Positions 29,294-39,110 of a DNA stretch of 64,000 nt are shown piece after piece. Numbering within the stretch: the first letter of the stretch is position 1; every line of letters starts with the position of its first letter. Under the pieces are notes generated by a model. The model worked only from the letters and a program-made list of their open reading frames with translations. It made no database searches and had not been told where the DNA came from. Both the position numbers and the translations under genes were made by a program. Location of the stretch: positions 8,603 to 72,602 of the forward strand of contig CAVUTF010000038.1 in assembly GCA_963744305.1 (NCBI GenBank), given 5' to 3'. Source of the stretch: FEN-1219 sp963744305 (GTDB lineage: Bacteria > Pseudomonadota > Gammaproteobacteria > Steroidobacterales > Rariloculaceae).

Positions 29294-31437
29294 ATGAAGA
29301 ACTCAGCCACCGGCACGCTCTGGACTTGCCCGATGCATCCGGAAGTTCGCCGCGATGCGCCGGGCGCTTGCCCGATCTGCGGCATGGCGCTCGAGCCGTT
29401 GACGCCGGTCGCGGAGCAGGGAGAGAACGCCGAGCTCAAGGCCATGACGCGGCGTTTCTGGATCAGCGTCGCGCTGACTCTGCCGCTGTTGTGGCCGATG
29501 CTCGGCGAGGTGTTGCCGGCGATCAATCCGATGCGGCTGTTCGCGCACGGTGTCGTGGCATGGGCCGAGCTGATCCTCGCAACGCCGGTCGTGCTTTGGG
29601 GCGGGGCGCCGTTCTTCGTGCGCGGCTGGCAGTCGCTGGTCAATCGCAGCCTCAACATGTTCACACTGATCGCGCTCGGCACGGGCGCCGCATGGTCGTT
29701 CTCGGTGTTCGCGACGCTGCTCCCCAGCATGCTTCCCGCGTCGTTTCGCGACGCGTCGGGAGCGCCGCCGCTGTACTTCGAAGCGTCCGCCGTGATCGTC
29801 ACGCTCGTGCTGCTCGGGCAAGTGCTCGAGCTGCAGGCTCGGGCGCAGACCTCCGGCGCGATTCGATGCGCTGCTCAAGCTTGCGCCGAGGATCGCGCAT
29901 CGGATCGATCCGGACGGCACGGAACATGACGTCTCGCTCGAGGACGTCGGTGTCGGCGATCGGCTGCGTGTGCGTCCCGGAGAGAAAATCCCGGTCGACG
30001 GCGTTGTGGTCGACGGCGAGAGCCATGTCGACGAGTCGATGTTGACGGGCGAGCCCGACCCGGTGCGCAAGACCAAGGACGCCTCGTTGTCCGCCGGCAC
30101 GACCAACGGCAGCGGCAGCTTCGTGATGCGCGCCGAGCGCGTCGGCGGCGACACGCTGTTGTCACAGATCGTGCACATGGTGGCTCAGGCGCAGCGCTCG
30201 CGCGCGCCGGTGCAACGGCTCGCGAATCAGGTGTCCGCGTGGTTCGTACCGGCCGTCGTCTTGATTGCCGTGATCGCCGCGCTGCTCTGGGGGTTCGTGG
30301 GCCCGCCGCCGCAATTCGCGCATGCGCTTGCTGGTCGCCGTGTCCGTGCTCATCATCGCGTGCCCGTGCGCGCTTGGGCTTAGCGACGCCGATGTCGATC
30401 ATGGTCGGCGTCGGGCGCGGCGCGGAGATGGGCGTACTGATCAAGGATGCCGCGGCGCTCGAGCGGCTCGAGAAGGTCACGACGGTGATCGTCGACAAGA
30501 CCGGCACGTTGACGGAGGGCAAGCCGAGCTTGCAGCGGGTGATCCCGGCCGCAGGGTTCGCGGAAGACGACGTGCTGCGATTCGCGGCGGCGGTTGAATC
30601 GCCGAGCGAGCATCCGCTCGCGCGAGCGATCGTGGACGGCGCGAGGACGCGAACCTTACAGCCCGTTCCGGCGCACGGCTTCGACTCCGATCCCGGCCTC
30701 GGCGTGTGGGCACGCGTCGACGGTCAGCGAGGTGCTGGTCGGCAACTTGCGGTTGATGCAGCGGCACGGCGTGAGAATCGAGGACCTCGACTCAGCGGCC
30801 GAACGCGAGCGCACCCAAGGGGCGACCGTGATCTATGTCGCCGTCGACGGCCGGGCGGCGGGGCTCCTGATTGTCGCGGACGCAATCAAGCGCGACGACG
30901 CCCGAAGCGATCGATGCGCTCAGGAACGGCCGGCATCAGAATCATCATGCTGACCGGCGACAACGCGCGCACGGCCGAGGCTGTCGGCAAGACGCTCGGC
31001 GTCGATGACGTCATCGCGGACGTGTTGCCGCAGGACAAGGCCGCGATCGTCAAGCGCGTGCAGAGCGAAGGGCGAGGTCGTCGCGATGGCCGGCGACGGC
31101 GTCAACGATGCCCCCGCGCTCGCGCAGGCCGACGTCGGCATCGCGATGGGCACCGGCACCGACGTCGCGATGGAGTCGGCAGGCGTCACGTTGGTGAAGG
31201 GCGACTTGCGCGGCATCGCGCGTGCCGTGCTGTTGTCGAAGCGCACGATGCGCAACATTCGGCAGAACCTATTATTCGCATTCGGCTACAACGCGCTCGG
31301 CATCCCAATTGCTGCGGGCGCGCTGTATCCCCGCGCTCGGCTTGCTGCTGTCGCCCGCGATCGCGAGCCTCGCGATGAGCCTGTCGTCCGTGTCGGTGAT
31401 CGGCAATGCGTTGCGGCTGCGCCGCGGGAAGCTCTAG
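29294..31437 (+). CDS. copA: Copper-exporting P1B-type ATPase, CopA-like (frameshifted)
   Basis: An ATP-driven exporter of Cu(I) across the inner membrane, about 715 residues. Instead of a CxxC ferredoxin-like domain it starts with a short heavy-metal-binding domain (WTCPMHPEVR, PGACPICGMALEPL). P-type hallmarks in order: TGEPDPVRK (actuator), the membrane CPC in IACPCALGLATP, phosphorylated Asp in DKTGTLTEG, the SEHPLA nucleotide-binding motif, MLTGDN and GDGVNDAPALAQADVG. Breaks lie near 29865, 30330, 30385, 30725, 30900, 31075 and 31330. It ends RRGKL-stop one base before the TauE/SafE start. Copper is inferred from CPC and the metal-binding head. Confidence 0.9.
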
Positions 31438-31438
31438 G

Positions 31439-32281
31439 ATGATCGTTCCGACGCTCGCGGCACTCGGCAGCGGCGTCGTCGTCGGCCTTGCCCTCGGCTT
31501 GACCGGTGGCGGCGGCTCGATCTTCGCGGTGCCGCTCTTGATCTACGGCCTCGGCGTGCGGCCAGCGGATGCCGTCGCGATGTCACTCGTGGCGGTGGCG
31601 GCGGCCGCTTCTGTCGGTGCCGCGCAGTCGTTGCGCTACGGTCTCGTCGTGTGGCAGCCGTCGATCCTGTTTGCAGCGGGTGGTGCGCTTGCTGCACCCG
31701 CGGGTACGGCCATCGGCCATCGCGTCGATCCGCAGTGGCTGGTCGCGGCGTTCGCGCTGGTGGCCCTGGTCGTCGGCACCGTGATGTGGCGCGCCTCGCG
31801 CGTCCATCCCGAGCAGGCAGCCGCGGTCCGCGCCTTGCCGCGTAAGCCCGGCAGCGGTCCGATTTGCGTCCTCGCGCCGGACGGCCAACTCCGCTTCAGC
31901 GCGCCGTGCGCGCTCGTGTTGGCGCTGGTCGGCCTCGGCGCCGGTTTTCTGAGCGGTTTGCTCGGTGTCGGCGGCGGGTTCCTGATCGTGCCGGCGCTCG
32001 TGCTGGTGACGCGCATGGGTGTGCATCGCGCGGTCGCCACGTCGTTGCTGATCATCAGCGTGATCGCTGTAGCGGGCGCTGCGCCGGCAGTGTGGCAGCA
32101 GCGAGTCGACTGGAGCGTCCTCGCGCCCTTCGCCACGGGCGGGGCGCTGATGATGATTGCGACGCGCGCATTCGCTGCCCGCATCGCAGGGCCGGCGTTG
32201 CAGCGAACGTTCGCGGTTTGCATCATCCTCGTGGGCCTAGCGATGCTCGCGGCAAGCGTGCATCAAGGATGGGCACCATGA
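31439..32281 (+). CDS. TauE/SafE-family membrane exporter
   Basis: An intact 280-residue inner-membrane permease of the sulfite exporter TauE/SafE (DUF81) family. It has eight predicted helices in two similar halves; each half opens with the glycine-rich motif: VGLALGLTGGGGSIFAVPLL in the first, GAGFLSGLLGVGGGFLIVPA in the second. Characterised members export sulfite, sulfoacetate or other organosulfur anions, but the transported compound here is unknown. The start ATG 31439 lies just after the CopA stop, so it is co-transcribed with the copper ATPase. Its 3' end overlaps the convergent peptidase gene by 19 bases. Confidence 0.88.
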   Translation: MIVPTLAALGSGVVVGLALGLTGGGGSIFAVPLLIYGLGVRPADAVAMSLVAVAAAASVGAAQSLRYGLVVWQPSILFAAGGALAAPAGTAIGHRVDPQWLVAAFALVALVVGTVMWRASRVHPEQAAAVRALPRKPGSGPICVLAPDGQLRFSAPCALVLALVGLGAGFLSGLLGVGGGFLIVPALVLVTRMGVHRAVATSLLIISVIAVAGAAPAVWQQRVDWSVLAPFATGGALMMIATRAFAARIAGPALQRTFAVCIILVGLAMLAASVHQGWAP

Positions 32282-33729
32282 CGCTGGGCAAGCGCGTGGC
32301 GCCGGATCGTCTCGGCGACGCAGCACGTGAGCTTCCGCGCGGTCGGTAGGTGCAAGAACTCGTTCGGCCCGTGCGCGTTTGCCCCCGGGCCGAGCACTCC
32401 GGTGATCAGGAACTGCGCGTCGGGAAACTTTTCGCCGAGCATGCCCATGAACGGGATCGAGCCGCCTTCGCCCATGTACCCTGCGGGCTCGCCGAAGTAG
32501 GTCTGCGACGACTCGCGCAGCGCGGCCTCGAGCCAGGGCGCGAGCTCGGGCGAGTTCCAGCCGTCGGTGGCCTCGGCCGATTCGAAGCGGACGTCGGCGC
32601 TGTAGGGCGGATCGTGCGTGAGCAACCGCGCGAGCCGCTCCTTCGCTTGCGGCGCGTTGACGCCGGGGGGTATGCGCACGCTCACGCGAACCGCGGTGCC
32701 CGCGCGCAGCACGTTGCCCGCGCTGCGCAGATCGGGCAGACCCGCGGCTCCCGTGATCGCGAGCTGCGGCCGCCAGGTGCGATTGAGGATGAGCTCGACG
32801 GTATCGTCCGTCACGGGTCGCGTTTGGCCTCGCCACGGCAGGTGCTTCCAGACTGCTTCGCCGAGCGCGCCCGCCATCGCCTTCGCTTGCGCGATGCGCT
32901 GCTCGGGAATCTCGGCATAGGCCCACTCGGGCAGAATTTTTCCTGTGACCTCGTCCTCGAGCCGGCTCAGAAGCTGGCGCACGATCCGAAAGCTCGACGG
33001 CACGACGCCGCTGCCGTCGCCCGAGTGGATGCCTTCGCGCAGCACGTCGACGTGCAGATTGCCGATGACCATGCCGCGCAGGGACGTGGTGCACCAGAGC
33101 CGCTCGTAGTCAGCCGCGCCCGAGTCGAGGCACACGACGAGCGACGGCGTGCCGATGCGATCGCGCAGGTGCTCGACGTAGTGCGGCAGGTCGTAGCTGC
33201 TGCTTTCCTCGCAACCTTCGATGATCACGATGCAACGCGCGTGCGGTATCCGCTGCTCCTGCAGCACATGGAGCGCCGCGAGCGCGGCGAACGTCGAGTA
33301 GCCGTCGTCCGCGCCGCCGCGCCCATACAGCCGATCGCCGCGCAGCACGGGTTGCCACGGGCCGAGCCCCTCGCTCCAGCCGCTGAGCTCCGGTTGCTTG
33401 TCCATGTGGCCGTAGAGCAGCACGGTGTCGTCGAGCTCGCCCGGCACCTCGATGAAGAGCAGCGGCGTGCGGCCCGGAAGTCGCACGACCTCGAGCTGCA
33501 AGCCGTCGAGGCGCTGCGCGCGGCACCATCCCGCGATGAGATCGACCGCGCGCTCCATGTAGCCGTTGCGCTCCCAGTCCGGATCGAAGTCCGGCGATTT
33601 GTTCGGGATCTTGATGTACTCGATCAGCGTGGGAACGATCGAGTCGGCGAACAGCTGCTCGACGAGCGCCGCGGCGCGTTGCGAGTCGATTGTGGGTGAT
33701 TTCACGGGGTTCGTTCGGGCGTCGCTCAC
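32263..33729 (-). CDS. M20-family metallopeptidase (dipeptidase/carboxypeptidase type)
   Basis: A 488-residue intact di-zinc hydrolase of the M20/M28 clan. Metal-site sequence is present: His in LLYGHMDKQPELSGW, the bridging Asp in LYGRGGADDGYSTFAA, the general-base Glu pair in IEGCEESSSYDLP, Asp in VCLDSGAADYERLW and the closing His in GANAHGPNEFLHL. The length and DKQPE motif resemble carnosinase-like dipeptidases. There is no signal peptide, so it is cytoplasmic. It is convergent with TauE/SafE, overlapping by 19 bases. No regulator is seen nearby. Confidence 0.9.
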   Translation of the reverse strand: MSDARTNPVKSPTIDSQRAAALVEQLFADSIVPTLIEYIKIPNKSPDFDPDWERNGYMERAVDLIAGWCRAQRLDGLQLEVVRLPGRTPLLFIEVPGELDDTVLLYGHMDKQPELSGWSEGLGPWQPVLRGDRLYGRGGADDGYSTFAALAALHVLQEQRIPHARCIVIIEGCEESSSYDLPHYVEHLRDRIGTPSLVVCLDSGAADYERLWCTTSLRGMVIGNLHVDVLREGIHSGDGSGVVPSSFRIVRQLLSRLEDEVTGKILPEWAYAEIPEQRIAQAKAMAGALGEAVWKHLPWRGQTRPVTDDTVELILNRTWRPQLAITGAAGLPDLRSAGNVLRAGTAVRVSVRIPPGVNAPQAKERLARLLTHDPPYSADVRFESAEATDGWNSPELAPWLEAALRESSQTYFGEPAGYMGEGGSIPFMGMLGEKFPDAQFLITGVLGPGANAHGPNEFLHLPTARKLTCCVAETIRRHALAQRHGAHP

Positions 33730-33931
33730 GCCTGCTACGACGACGATTGTTGTTCTCCCGGTTCACCGTAGAGCGGATGCCGCGACACGTCAACTTGCGG
33801 AGCGGCGAACGTGCCCCTCATAGGCTAGCGCGCGGGTGATCGGCGGCAACGAGAACGAGTTCGCGATTGCTCCGGCCATCGTTTGACTTTCGCTTCCGTG
33901 CCCGGCAAGACTGAAATGTCAGGGAGATCAC

Positions 33932-35785
33932 GTGGTCGACATTATGTCTCGCTCCGTTCGCTACGGTGCACTCTTCGTTTGGGTCTGCGTAGTCAGTGCT
34001 TGCGGCGGCCGAGGTGGAGGCGGTGGGGGCGGCGGTCCTCCTGCGCCCCCGCCCATGTACACGGTCGGTGGCACGGTGTCGGGTCTTTCCGGCGCAGGCC
34101 TCGCGCTCCAAAACAACGGCGGCGACAATCTTTCCGTTTCCGCCAATGGCGCCTTCTCTTTCGCGGGGACGCTCGCGACCGGCGCCGGTTACGGCGTGAC
34201 GGTGCTGTCTCAGCCTACCGGTCCTTGGCAGACGTGCACGGTAACGGCGGGCGGCAGCGGAACGATCGCCGGCGCCAACGTTTCGTCTGTCGTCGTCTCG
34301 TGCGTCACCAACACCTATACCGTAGGTGGCACCGTCGCCGGGCTCGAAGCCGCCGGGCTCGTGCTGCAGAACAACGGCGGTGATGACCTCGCGATCGCGG
34401 CCGACGGTACCTTCGACTTCGTGGCTCCCGTAGCGAGCGGCGGAAGCTACTCCGTCGCCGTTCGAACACAACCCAATGCCGGGCCGACTCAAGTCTGTAG
34501 GGTGTCCGGCGGGAGCGGCACGATCACGAATAGCGCCGTGACCTCCGTTGCGGTGGCGTGTTCGGCACAGACGGGCAAGTTCCTCTACATTCCGAACCAA
34601 ACCTCGAACGACGTCAGCGCGTACACCATCGACGCCGACACGGGCACGCTGGCAGCGGTCCCCGGGTCTCCCTTTGCGGCCGAGGCTGCTCCGACATTCG
34701 CGTCGGCCGACCCGCAAGCGAGATTCTTGTACGTCTCAAACCGCGGTTCGCTTGCGAGCCCACCCGTGCTGTCGGCATACACCATCGACGCCTCCACCGG
34801 CGTCTTGACCGAATTACTAAGCTCGCCATTCCCATTGAGCACCGCCTCGCCGCCACCGAACGGGCAGGCGCTCGCGATCGGCAAACCGATCATCCATCCG
34901 TCCGGCCTATTCGGCTATCTCACGATTCCTGTGCCGACGGGCCGGATCTTCGGCGCGACGATCAACCAGACCACGGGAGAATTGACCGAGATACCGGGCA
35001 TGCCGATCACGCTGGGCTGGGAGCTGAATGGTGGTTCGTTCGATTCGGCCGGTCGGTTCATCTATTTCCCACACATCAACGGCGGACTCCCAGTCGGCTA
35101 TGTTCAAAGCTACGAGATTGTGCAGCCATCCGGCGTCCTGATGCCGGTCGGCGCGTTTGACACACAGGGTCGCGGCGGGGCGGTGGCGATAGTGACACCG
35201 GGCGACACATACTTGCTGACGCCAAACGTGCATACGATGAACGTCTCCGTGCTCGCGATGAACGCCGCCGCGGGCACGCTGACGCCTGTAGCCGGCTCGC
35301 CCGTCTCGACGGGCCCGGGAAGCACACCGTTCGCGATCGCGTTTCACCGCCGCAAGAACTTCGTCTACGTGATCGACTCAACGGGCGGGCGGATCTTTGC
35401 CTACATTTTTACGCCGGCCTCCGGAACTCTAACGCCGATAGCGGGCTCACCATACACGCTAGCTACTCAGCTCGGGTTCAGCATCATCGATCGTTCGGGC
35501 CGATACCTCTACGTTCCGCAGCGAGTGGCCAACAGCATCTACGCCTATTCGATCGATCAAACCACCGGAGTCTTGACTCCCGTGCAGGGCACGCCGTTTG
35601 CAACGGGTGCCTCGCCGTTCGCGGCCATCAATGATCCGTCGGGTCGGTTCCTCTACGTGTCGAACACTACATCGAACACCGTGACGTCCTACGCGGTGAA
35701 CTCCACAACGGGCGCGCTGACGGTCATCAACACGCTGCCCACGGGGACGTCACCACAACTCGTCGAAGTCGTCGGTTTGCAGTAG
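33932..35785 (+). CDS. Lipoprotein with two N-terminal beta repeats and a lactonase-like seven-bladed propeller
   Basis: An intact 617-residue exported protein. GTG 33932 has AGGGAG five bases before it, better spaced than the later ATG 33944. The signal peptide ends in a lipobox (VSAC), followed by a glycine/proline run. Two tandem repeats of about 85 residues follow, each starting YTVGGTVSGL or YTVGGTVAGL, then LQNNGGDNL/LQNNGGDDL and ending in a Cys (SSVVVSC/TSVAVAC). From residue 210 a propeller repeats FLYIPNQTSNDVSAYTID-type strands about seven times, as in the 6-phosphogluconolactonase/YVTN family. It may bind a cell-surface ligand rather than act as an enzyme. Monocistronic. Confidence 0.82.
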   Translation: MVDIMSRSVRYGALFVWVCVVSACGGRGGGGGGGGPPAPPPMYTVGGTVSGLSGAGLALQNNGGDNLSVSANGAFSFAGTLATGAGYGVTVLSQPTGPWQTCTVTAGGSGTIAGANVSSVVVSCVTNTYTVGGTVAGLEAAGLVLQNNGGDDLAIAADGTFDFVAPVASGGSYSVAVRTQPNAGPTQVCRVSGGSGTITNSAVTSVAVACSAQTGKFLYIPNQTSNDVSAYTIDADTGTLAAVPGSPFAAEAAPTFASADPQARFLYVSNRGSLASPPVLSAYTIDASTGVLTELLSSPFPLSTASPPPNGQALAIGKPIIHPSGLFGYLTIPVPTGRIFGATINQTTGELTEIPGMPITLGWELNGGSFDSAGRFIYFPHINGGLPVGYVQSYEIVQPSGVLMPVGAFDTQGRGGAVAIVTPGDTYLLTPNVHTMNVSVLAMNAAAGTLTPVAGSPVSTGPGSTPFAIAFHRRKNFVYVIDSTGGRIFAYIFTPASGTLTPIAGSPYTLATQLGFSIIDRSGRYLYVPQRVANSIYAYSIDQTTGVLTPVQGTPFATGASPFAAINDPSGRFLYVSNTTSNTVTSYAVNSTTGALTVINTLPTGTSPQLVEVVGLQ

Positions 35786-35994
35786 CGTCGGCAATCCCGT
35801 CATGAATATCACGCCGGACGATGCGGGCGGCTCTTCCTTTGACTCGCTGCATCGATCTGATTACGCTGGCGTAGCGTACAGGCACGCATCCGGTCCGCGG
35901 AAAGGGTAGAAGCCCACCTGTCCTCATCGAGTCTTGCGAACCTTCTTTCAGCCCGATATGCGGACACCGGGCGCTACGATGAAAGGAGGTCGCT

Positions 35995-37221
35995 ATGTCG
36001 ACTGATCCGCAGGCGCCACGCGCTCTTCCAGAACGGCCAAATCTCCGGCATCTCAAGGACCAAGCCAAGGACCTCGTGAAAGCCGGCACCGCGCAGTCGA
36101 TCACCGATGCGCAGCTTAAGATCGCCCGCCTCTATGGATTTCCAAGTTGGCCAAAGCTCAAGGCCTACGTCGATTCGTTCGAGGAGATCGGGCAGTTAAA
36201 GCAGGCGATCGACACCAACGATCTCGCGCGCGTCACGAATCTCATGACCCGAAATCCGGAGCTGCACCGTGCTCCACTGGGCTATCGCAAGAACGGACCG
36301 CTCACCTGGGTCGCCGAATGCCGGGTTCCGTGGGAGCCGCCCAGTCCAGCGCGATTAGCCATGGCGAAATGGATGATCGAAAACGGGTCGGAAGTGCATC
36401 AGGGCGGGGACGGGCCGCTGATGAGAGCGGCGCTCAACGACGACCGCATCTCGATGATGGAGCTGCTCGTATCCCACGGCGCGGATGTCAATGCCGAGTG
36501 GAACGGATATTTTCCGATCATCTTCGCGCCCTGCGAGGGAATGCATCCGCAGGCGCTGAAATGGCTCCTGGATCACGGAGCGAATCCGAACTGCGACAAC
36601 CCGCAACGAAAATACCCCGGAACGGCGTTGGATTACGTCATCGGGACCTACGCGCGGTCACCAGAGCGACTGAGCGCTTGCATCGACGTTCTTCTCGATG
36701 CGGGCGGCACGACGAAGTACAACGCTCCAGGCGTACTGGAAGTGCTGCGTCGCCGGCTCGATCGGTTAGCCGAGCAACTCGACGCCGATTCGAGCCTGGC
36801 GCACCGGCGGTTTCCTGAGCTGGATTGCGGCAGCACGGGCGGCCGCCGCCTCCTGCTTCAGGGAGCCACCTTGCTGCACGTGGCCGCGGAGTTCGGCAAT
36901 CTCGAAGCCGCTGGGTTGCTGCTCGATCGCGGCGCAGACGTGAATGCGCGCGCCACCGTGGATGATGCCGGCGTCGGTGGGCAAACGGCCATTTTCCACG
37001 CGGTCACACAGTTCGGCGATCGAGGGTTGCCGATGGCGCAATTCTTGGTGGAGCGCGGCGCCGATCTCGGGGTGCGTGCGAAGCTCCCGGGGCACTACGA
37101 GCGGCTGGATGAAGTCGTCGAATGCACGCCGCTGGGGTATGCACTGCGGTTTCAGAACGAGTCTCTTTCCGACGAAGGCAGAACGATAGCGTTCTTGCGA
37201 GAACGAGGGGCCATCGAGTGA
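35995..37221 (+). CDS. Ankyrin-repeat protein
   Basis: An intact 408-residue soluble protein. The start ATG 35995 has an excellent GAAAGGAGG ribosome-binding site. An N-terminal segment of about 60 residues (LRHLKDQAKDLVKAG, YGFPSWPKLKAYVD) is common to a bacterial ankyrin subfamily. Ankyrin units follow, for example LVSHGADVNAEWNG, LLDHGANPNCDNP, TLLHVAAEFGNLEAAGLLLD and LVERGADLGVR. Ankyrin proteins mediate protein-protein binding; the partner is not evident. It lacks a signal peptide. The TPR protein begins 125 bases downstream across a structured spacer, so co-transcription is possible. Confidence 0.88.
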   Translation: MSTDPQAPRALPERPNLRHLKDQAKDLVKAGTAQSITDAQLKIARLYGFPSWPKLKAYVDSFEEIGQLKQAIDTNDLARVTNLMTRNPELHRAPLGYRKNGPLTWVAECRVPWEPPSPARLAMAKWMIENGSEVHQGGDGPLMRAALNDDRISMMELLVSHGADVNAEWNGYFPIIFAPCEGMHPQALKWLLDHGANPNCDNPQRKYPGTALDYVIGTYARSPERLSACIDVLLDAGGTTKYNAPGVLEVLRRRLDRLAEQLDADSSLAHRRFPELDCGSTGGRRLLLQGATLLHVAAEFGNLEAAGLLLDRGADVNARATVDDAGVGGQTAIFHAVTQFGDRGLPMAQFLVERGADLGVRAKLPGHYERLDEVVECTPLGYALRFQNESLSDEGRTIAFLRERGAIE

Positions 37222-37229
37222 GCCGTGCC

Positions 37230-37325
37230 GGCGTTTCGGTCAAAAGATCCGGCATCTCGAGCATTCCTCAGCAAGCTCCGGGTACGTAGAGTACGCCCCG
37301 GCAGCGAACTCAAAACCGAAACGCC
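37230..37325. repeat. Long-range inverted repeat in the ankyrin-TPR spacer
   Basis: GGCGTTTCGGT at 37230-37240 is the exact reverse complement of ACCGAAACGCC at 37315-37325. The 74 bases between contain a second, imperfect pair around CCGGGTAC (37278) and GTACGCCCCGG (37291). No T tract follows, so it is not a standard terminator. It could be a structured mRNA element, a processing site or a small mobile-element trace. Confidence 0.5.
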
Positions 37326-37345
37326 TCTTAGCCTGGAGAACGAGC

Positions 37346-38716
37346 ATGTTGACCGATCGACAAGGGAACGCCATTGCCGGTGCAACCCGAGAAGCCGCTG
37401 ATCTCTTCGATGAAGCGGTCGACGCGTTCAACCTCTACAGGGGCGATCCTCTCAAGCTTCTCGATGCGGCCATTGAGACCGCGCCGACGTTCGCCATGGC
37501 CCACGTCGCCAAGGCTCACATTCTCGGTCTCGCGACGGAGCCGAAGGCAACGGCGGAAGCAAAGGCGCTCGTTGCGAAGATCAGGACGCTGCCGCTCCGC
37601 GAGCGCGAGCTCTCGCATGTGGCGATTCTGGATCTCTTGCTCGGCGGCAACTGGACGACGGCTGCGCTTGCGCTCGGCCGGCACAACGCTCGATATCCGC
37701 GCGATCTCGTCGCGTTGCAGTCGGGCCATCTCGTCGATTTCTACAGTGCAAATTCACGGGAGCTGCGAGACCGCATCGCCCGTGCTCTGCCCAAGTGGAC
37801 GCCCGACGACCCGGGCTACTCGATCCTTCTCGGGATGCACGCTTTCGGTCTCGAGGAATGCGGCGACTATGCACGCGCCGAAGAGCTGGGACGCCGCGCG
37901 TTGTCGATGCAACCGCTCGATTGTTGGGCACACCACGCAGTCGTGCACGTCATGGAGATGCAAGGTCGAGTCGAGGACGGCGTCAGCTGGATGATCGCGC
38001 GCGAGCCCTATTGGTCCGGCGACGACAACTTCTTCAAGGTGCACAACTGGTGGCACAGAGCGCTCTATCACCTCGAGCTGAACGAGATCGATGAGGCGCT
38101 GGCTCTGTATGACGGACCTATTCGCGAGAGCCGCAGCGCCGTTGCGCTTGACCTCGTCGACGCGTCGGCTCTCCTGTGGCGATTGCATCTCATGGACGCG
38201 GATGTGGGTGAGCGCTGGCAGGAGCTTGCGGCGGCGTGGGAGCAGCATGCGGACGGCAAGACATACTCCTTCAATGACTGGCACGCCGTGATGTCCTACC
38301 TCGGAGCGGGCAGAGATCGCGAGGTGGATGGGATACTCGCCGCCTACAAAACGGACTTCCGCGGAAGCACAGAAGCCGCCAGGTGGGCGCGGGAGATCGG
38401 TTTGCACCTGATCAAAGGATTCCGCTCGTTCTGGCGCGGCGACTACGAGACAGCCGTCGAGCGGCTGTACGATGCACGCCACATCGTGAACGCTTTCGGC
38501 GGGAGCCACGCTCAGCGCGACATCATCGACTGGACTCTGACCGAGGCTGCGCTGCGCGGACGGTTCAGGGATTTCGCTGAGGCCCTGGCCAACGAGCGTC
38601 TTGCGCGAAGGCCGCACAGCCCGATCAACCGCGATTTTCTCTCCCGCGCCCTGCTCAGTAGTTCGTCGCTTGCAGGCACTCGAACTCGTACGCGTGGTGC
38701 CCTTTGTACTGGGTGA
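37346..38716 (+). CDS. TPR protein, TTC38-like
   Basis: A 456-residue helical-repeat protein resembling bacterial homologues of tetratricopeptide repeat protein 38. Conserved blocks: FDEAVDAFNLYRGDPLKLLD, RERELSHVAILDLLLGGNW, YSILLGMHAFGLEECGDYA, WAHHAVVHVMEMQGRVEDG and HNWWHRALYHLELNEIDEAL. These are probably the whole conserved core. The final part (LSSSSLAGTRTRTRGALCTG) is not family-like and overlaps the convergent lipoprotein gene, so the true end may be a few residues after NRDFLSRALL with an indel there. Function is unknown; the family is cytosolic and sometimes sits near catabolic genes. Confidence 0.82.
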   Translation: MLTDRQGNAIAGATREAADLFDEAVDAFNLYRGDPLKLLDAAIETAPTFAMAHVAKAHILGLATEPKATAEAKALVAKIRTLPLRERELSHVAILDLLLGGNWTTAALALGRHNARYPRDLVALQSGHLVDFYSANSRELRDRIARALPKWTPDDPGYSILLGMHAFGLEECGDYARAEELGRRALSMQPLDCWAHHAVVHVMEMQGRVEDGVSWMIAREPYWSGDDNFFKVHNWWHRALYHLELNEIDEALALYDGPIRESRSAVALDLVDASALLWRLHLMDADVGERWQELAAAWEQHADGKTYSFNDWHAVMSYLGAGRDREVDGILAAYKTDFRGSTEAARWAREIGLHLIKGFRSFWRGDYETAVERLYDARHIVNAFGGSHAQRDIIDWTLTEAALRGRFRDFAEALANERLARRPHSPINRDFLSRALLSSSSLAGTRTRTRGALCTG

Positions 38717-38998
38717 CCCAGAGTATCGGTAGCGCAAGGTAATAGGCGCTCACGATCGCTCCTAGGTCCGGCCGCTCGTTGCGTCGGAACGTGTAGCGCT
38801 GCTCCTCGCAGCCGTTCTTGCGCACCGTGACCTCCTGCTTGGTGAACGCGGGTTTACGGTCGGAGTAGTAGCCTTTGCCGGTACCGACGTACTCGCCGTT
38901 GACGTAGATGCGGGCGTCGGGATCGGATATGCGAATGCTCGTTCCGCTCGAGCACCCCCGAGCGCAGCCAAAGCCGCGATACAGATCAGTCGTTTCAT
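38655..38998 (-). CDS. Small PEGA-like lipoprotein (one frameshift)
   Basis: About 115 residues. ATG 38998 opens MKRLICIAALAALG, a lipoprotein signal; an indel near 38955 moves the reading frame so that a Cys-containing CARGCSSGTSIRISDP follows. The core, ARIYVNGEYVGTGKGYYSD, matches the PEGA repeat (carbohydrate/surface-layer-associated beta-sandwich), followed by KQEVTVRKNGCEEQRYTFRR and a hydrophobic ALPILWVTQY end. Probably an outer-membrane or periplasmic lipoprotein. It is convergent and overlapping with the TPR gene by about 60 bases, which partly reflects the doubtful end of the latter. Confidence 0.6.
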
Positions 38999-39110
38999 CG
39001 TCCGGCTCCCCTACGTCGCAGGCTATCGCGCCGGTGATCGGGCGGCAAGCGATCAACGGGTGGACGTCACGCTGTGCGCGGGGTAGTTTACGGTCTATTA
39101 CATTCCGCTA

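Noticed and set aside
32350..33699. 449-codon plus-strand frame opposite the M20 peptidase
   Set aside because: Shadow of an intact peptidase with all metal ligands; the translation is Arg-rich and resembles no protein.
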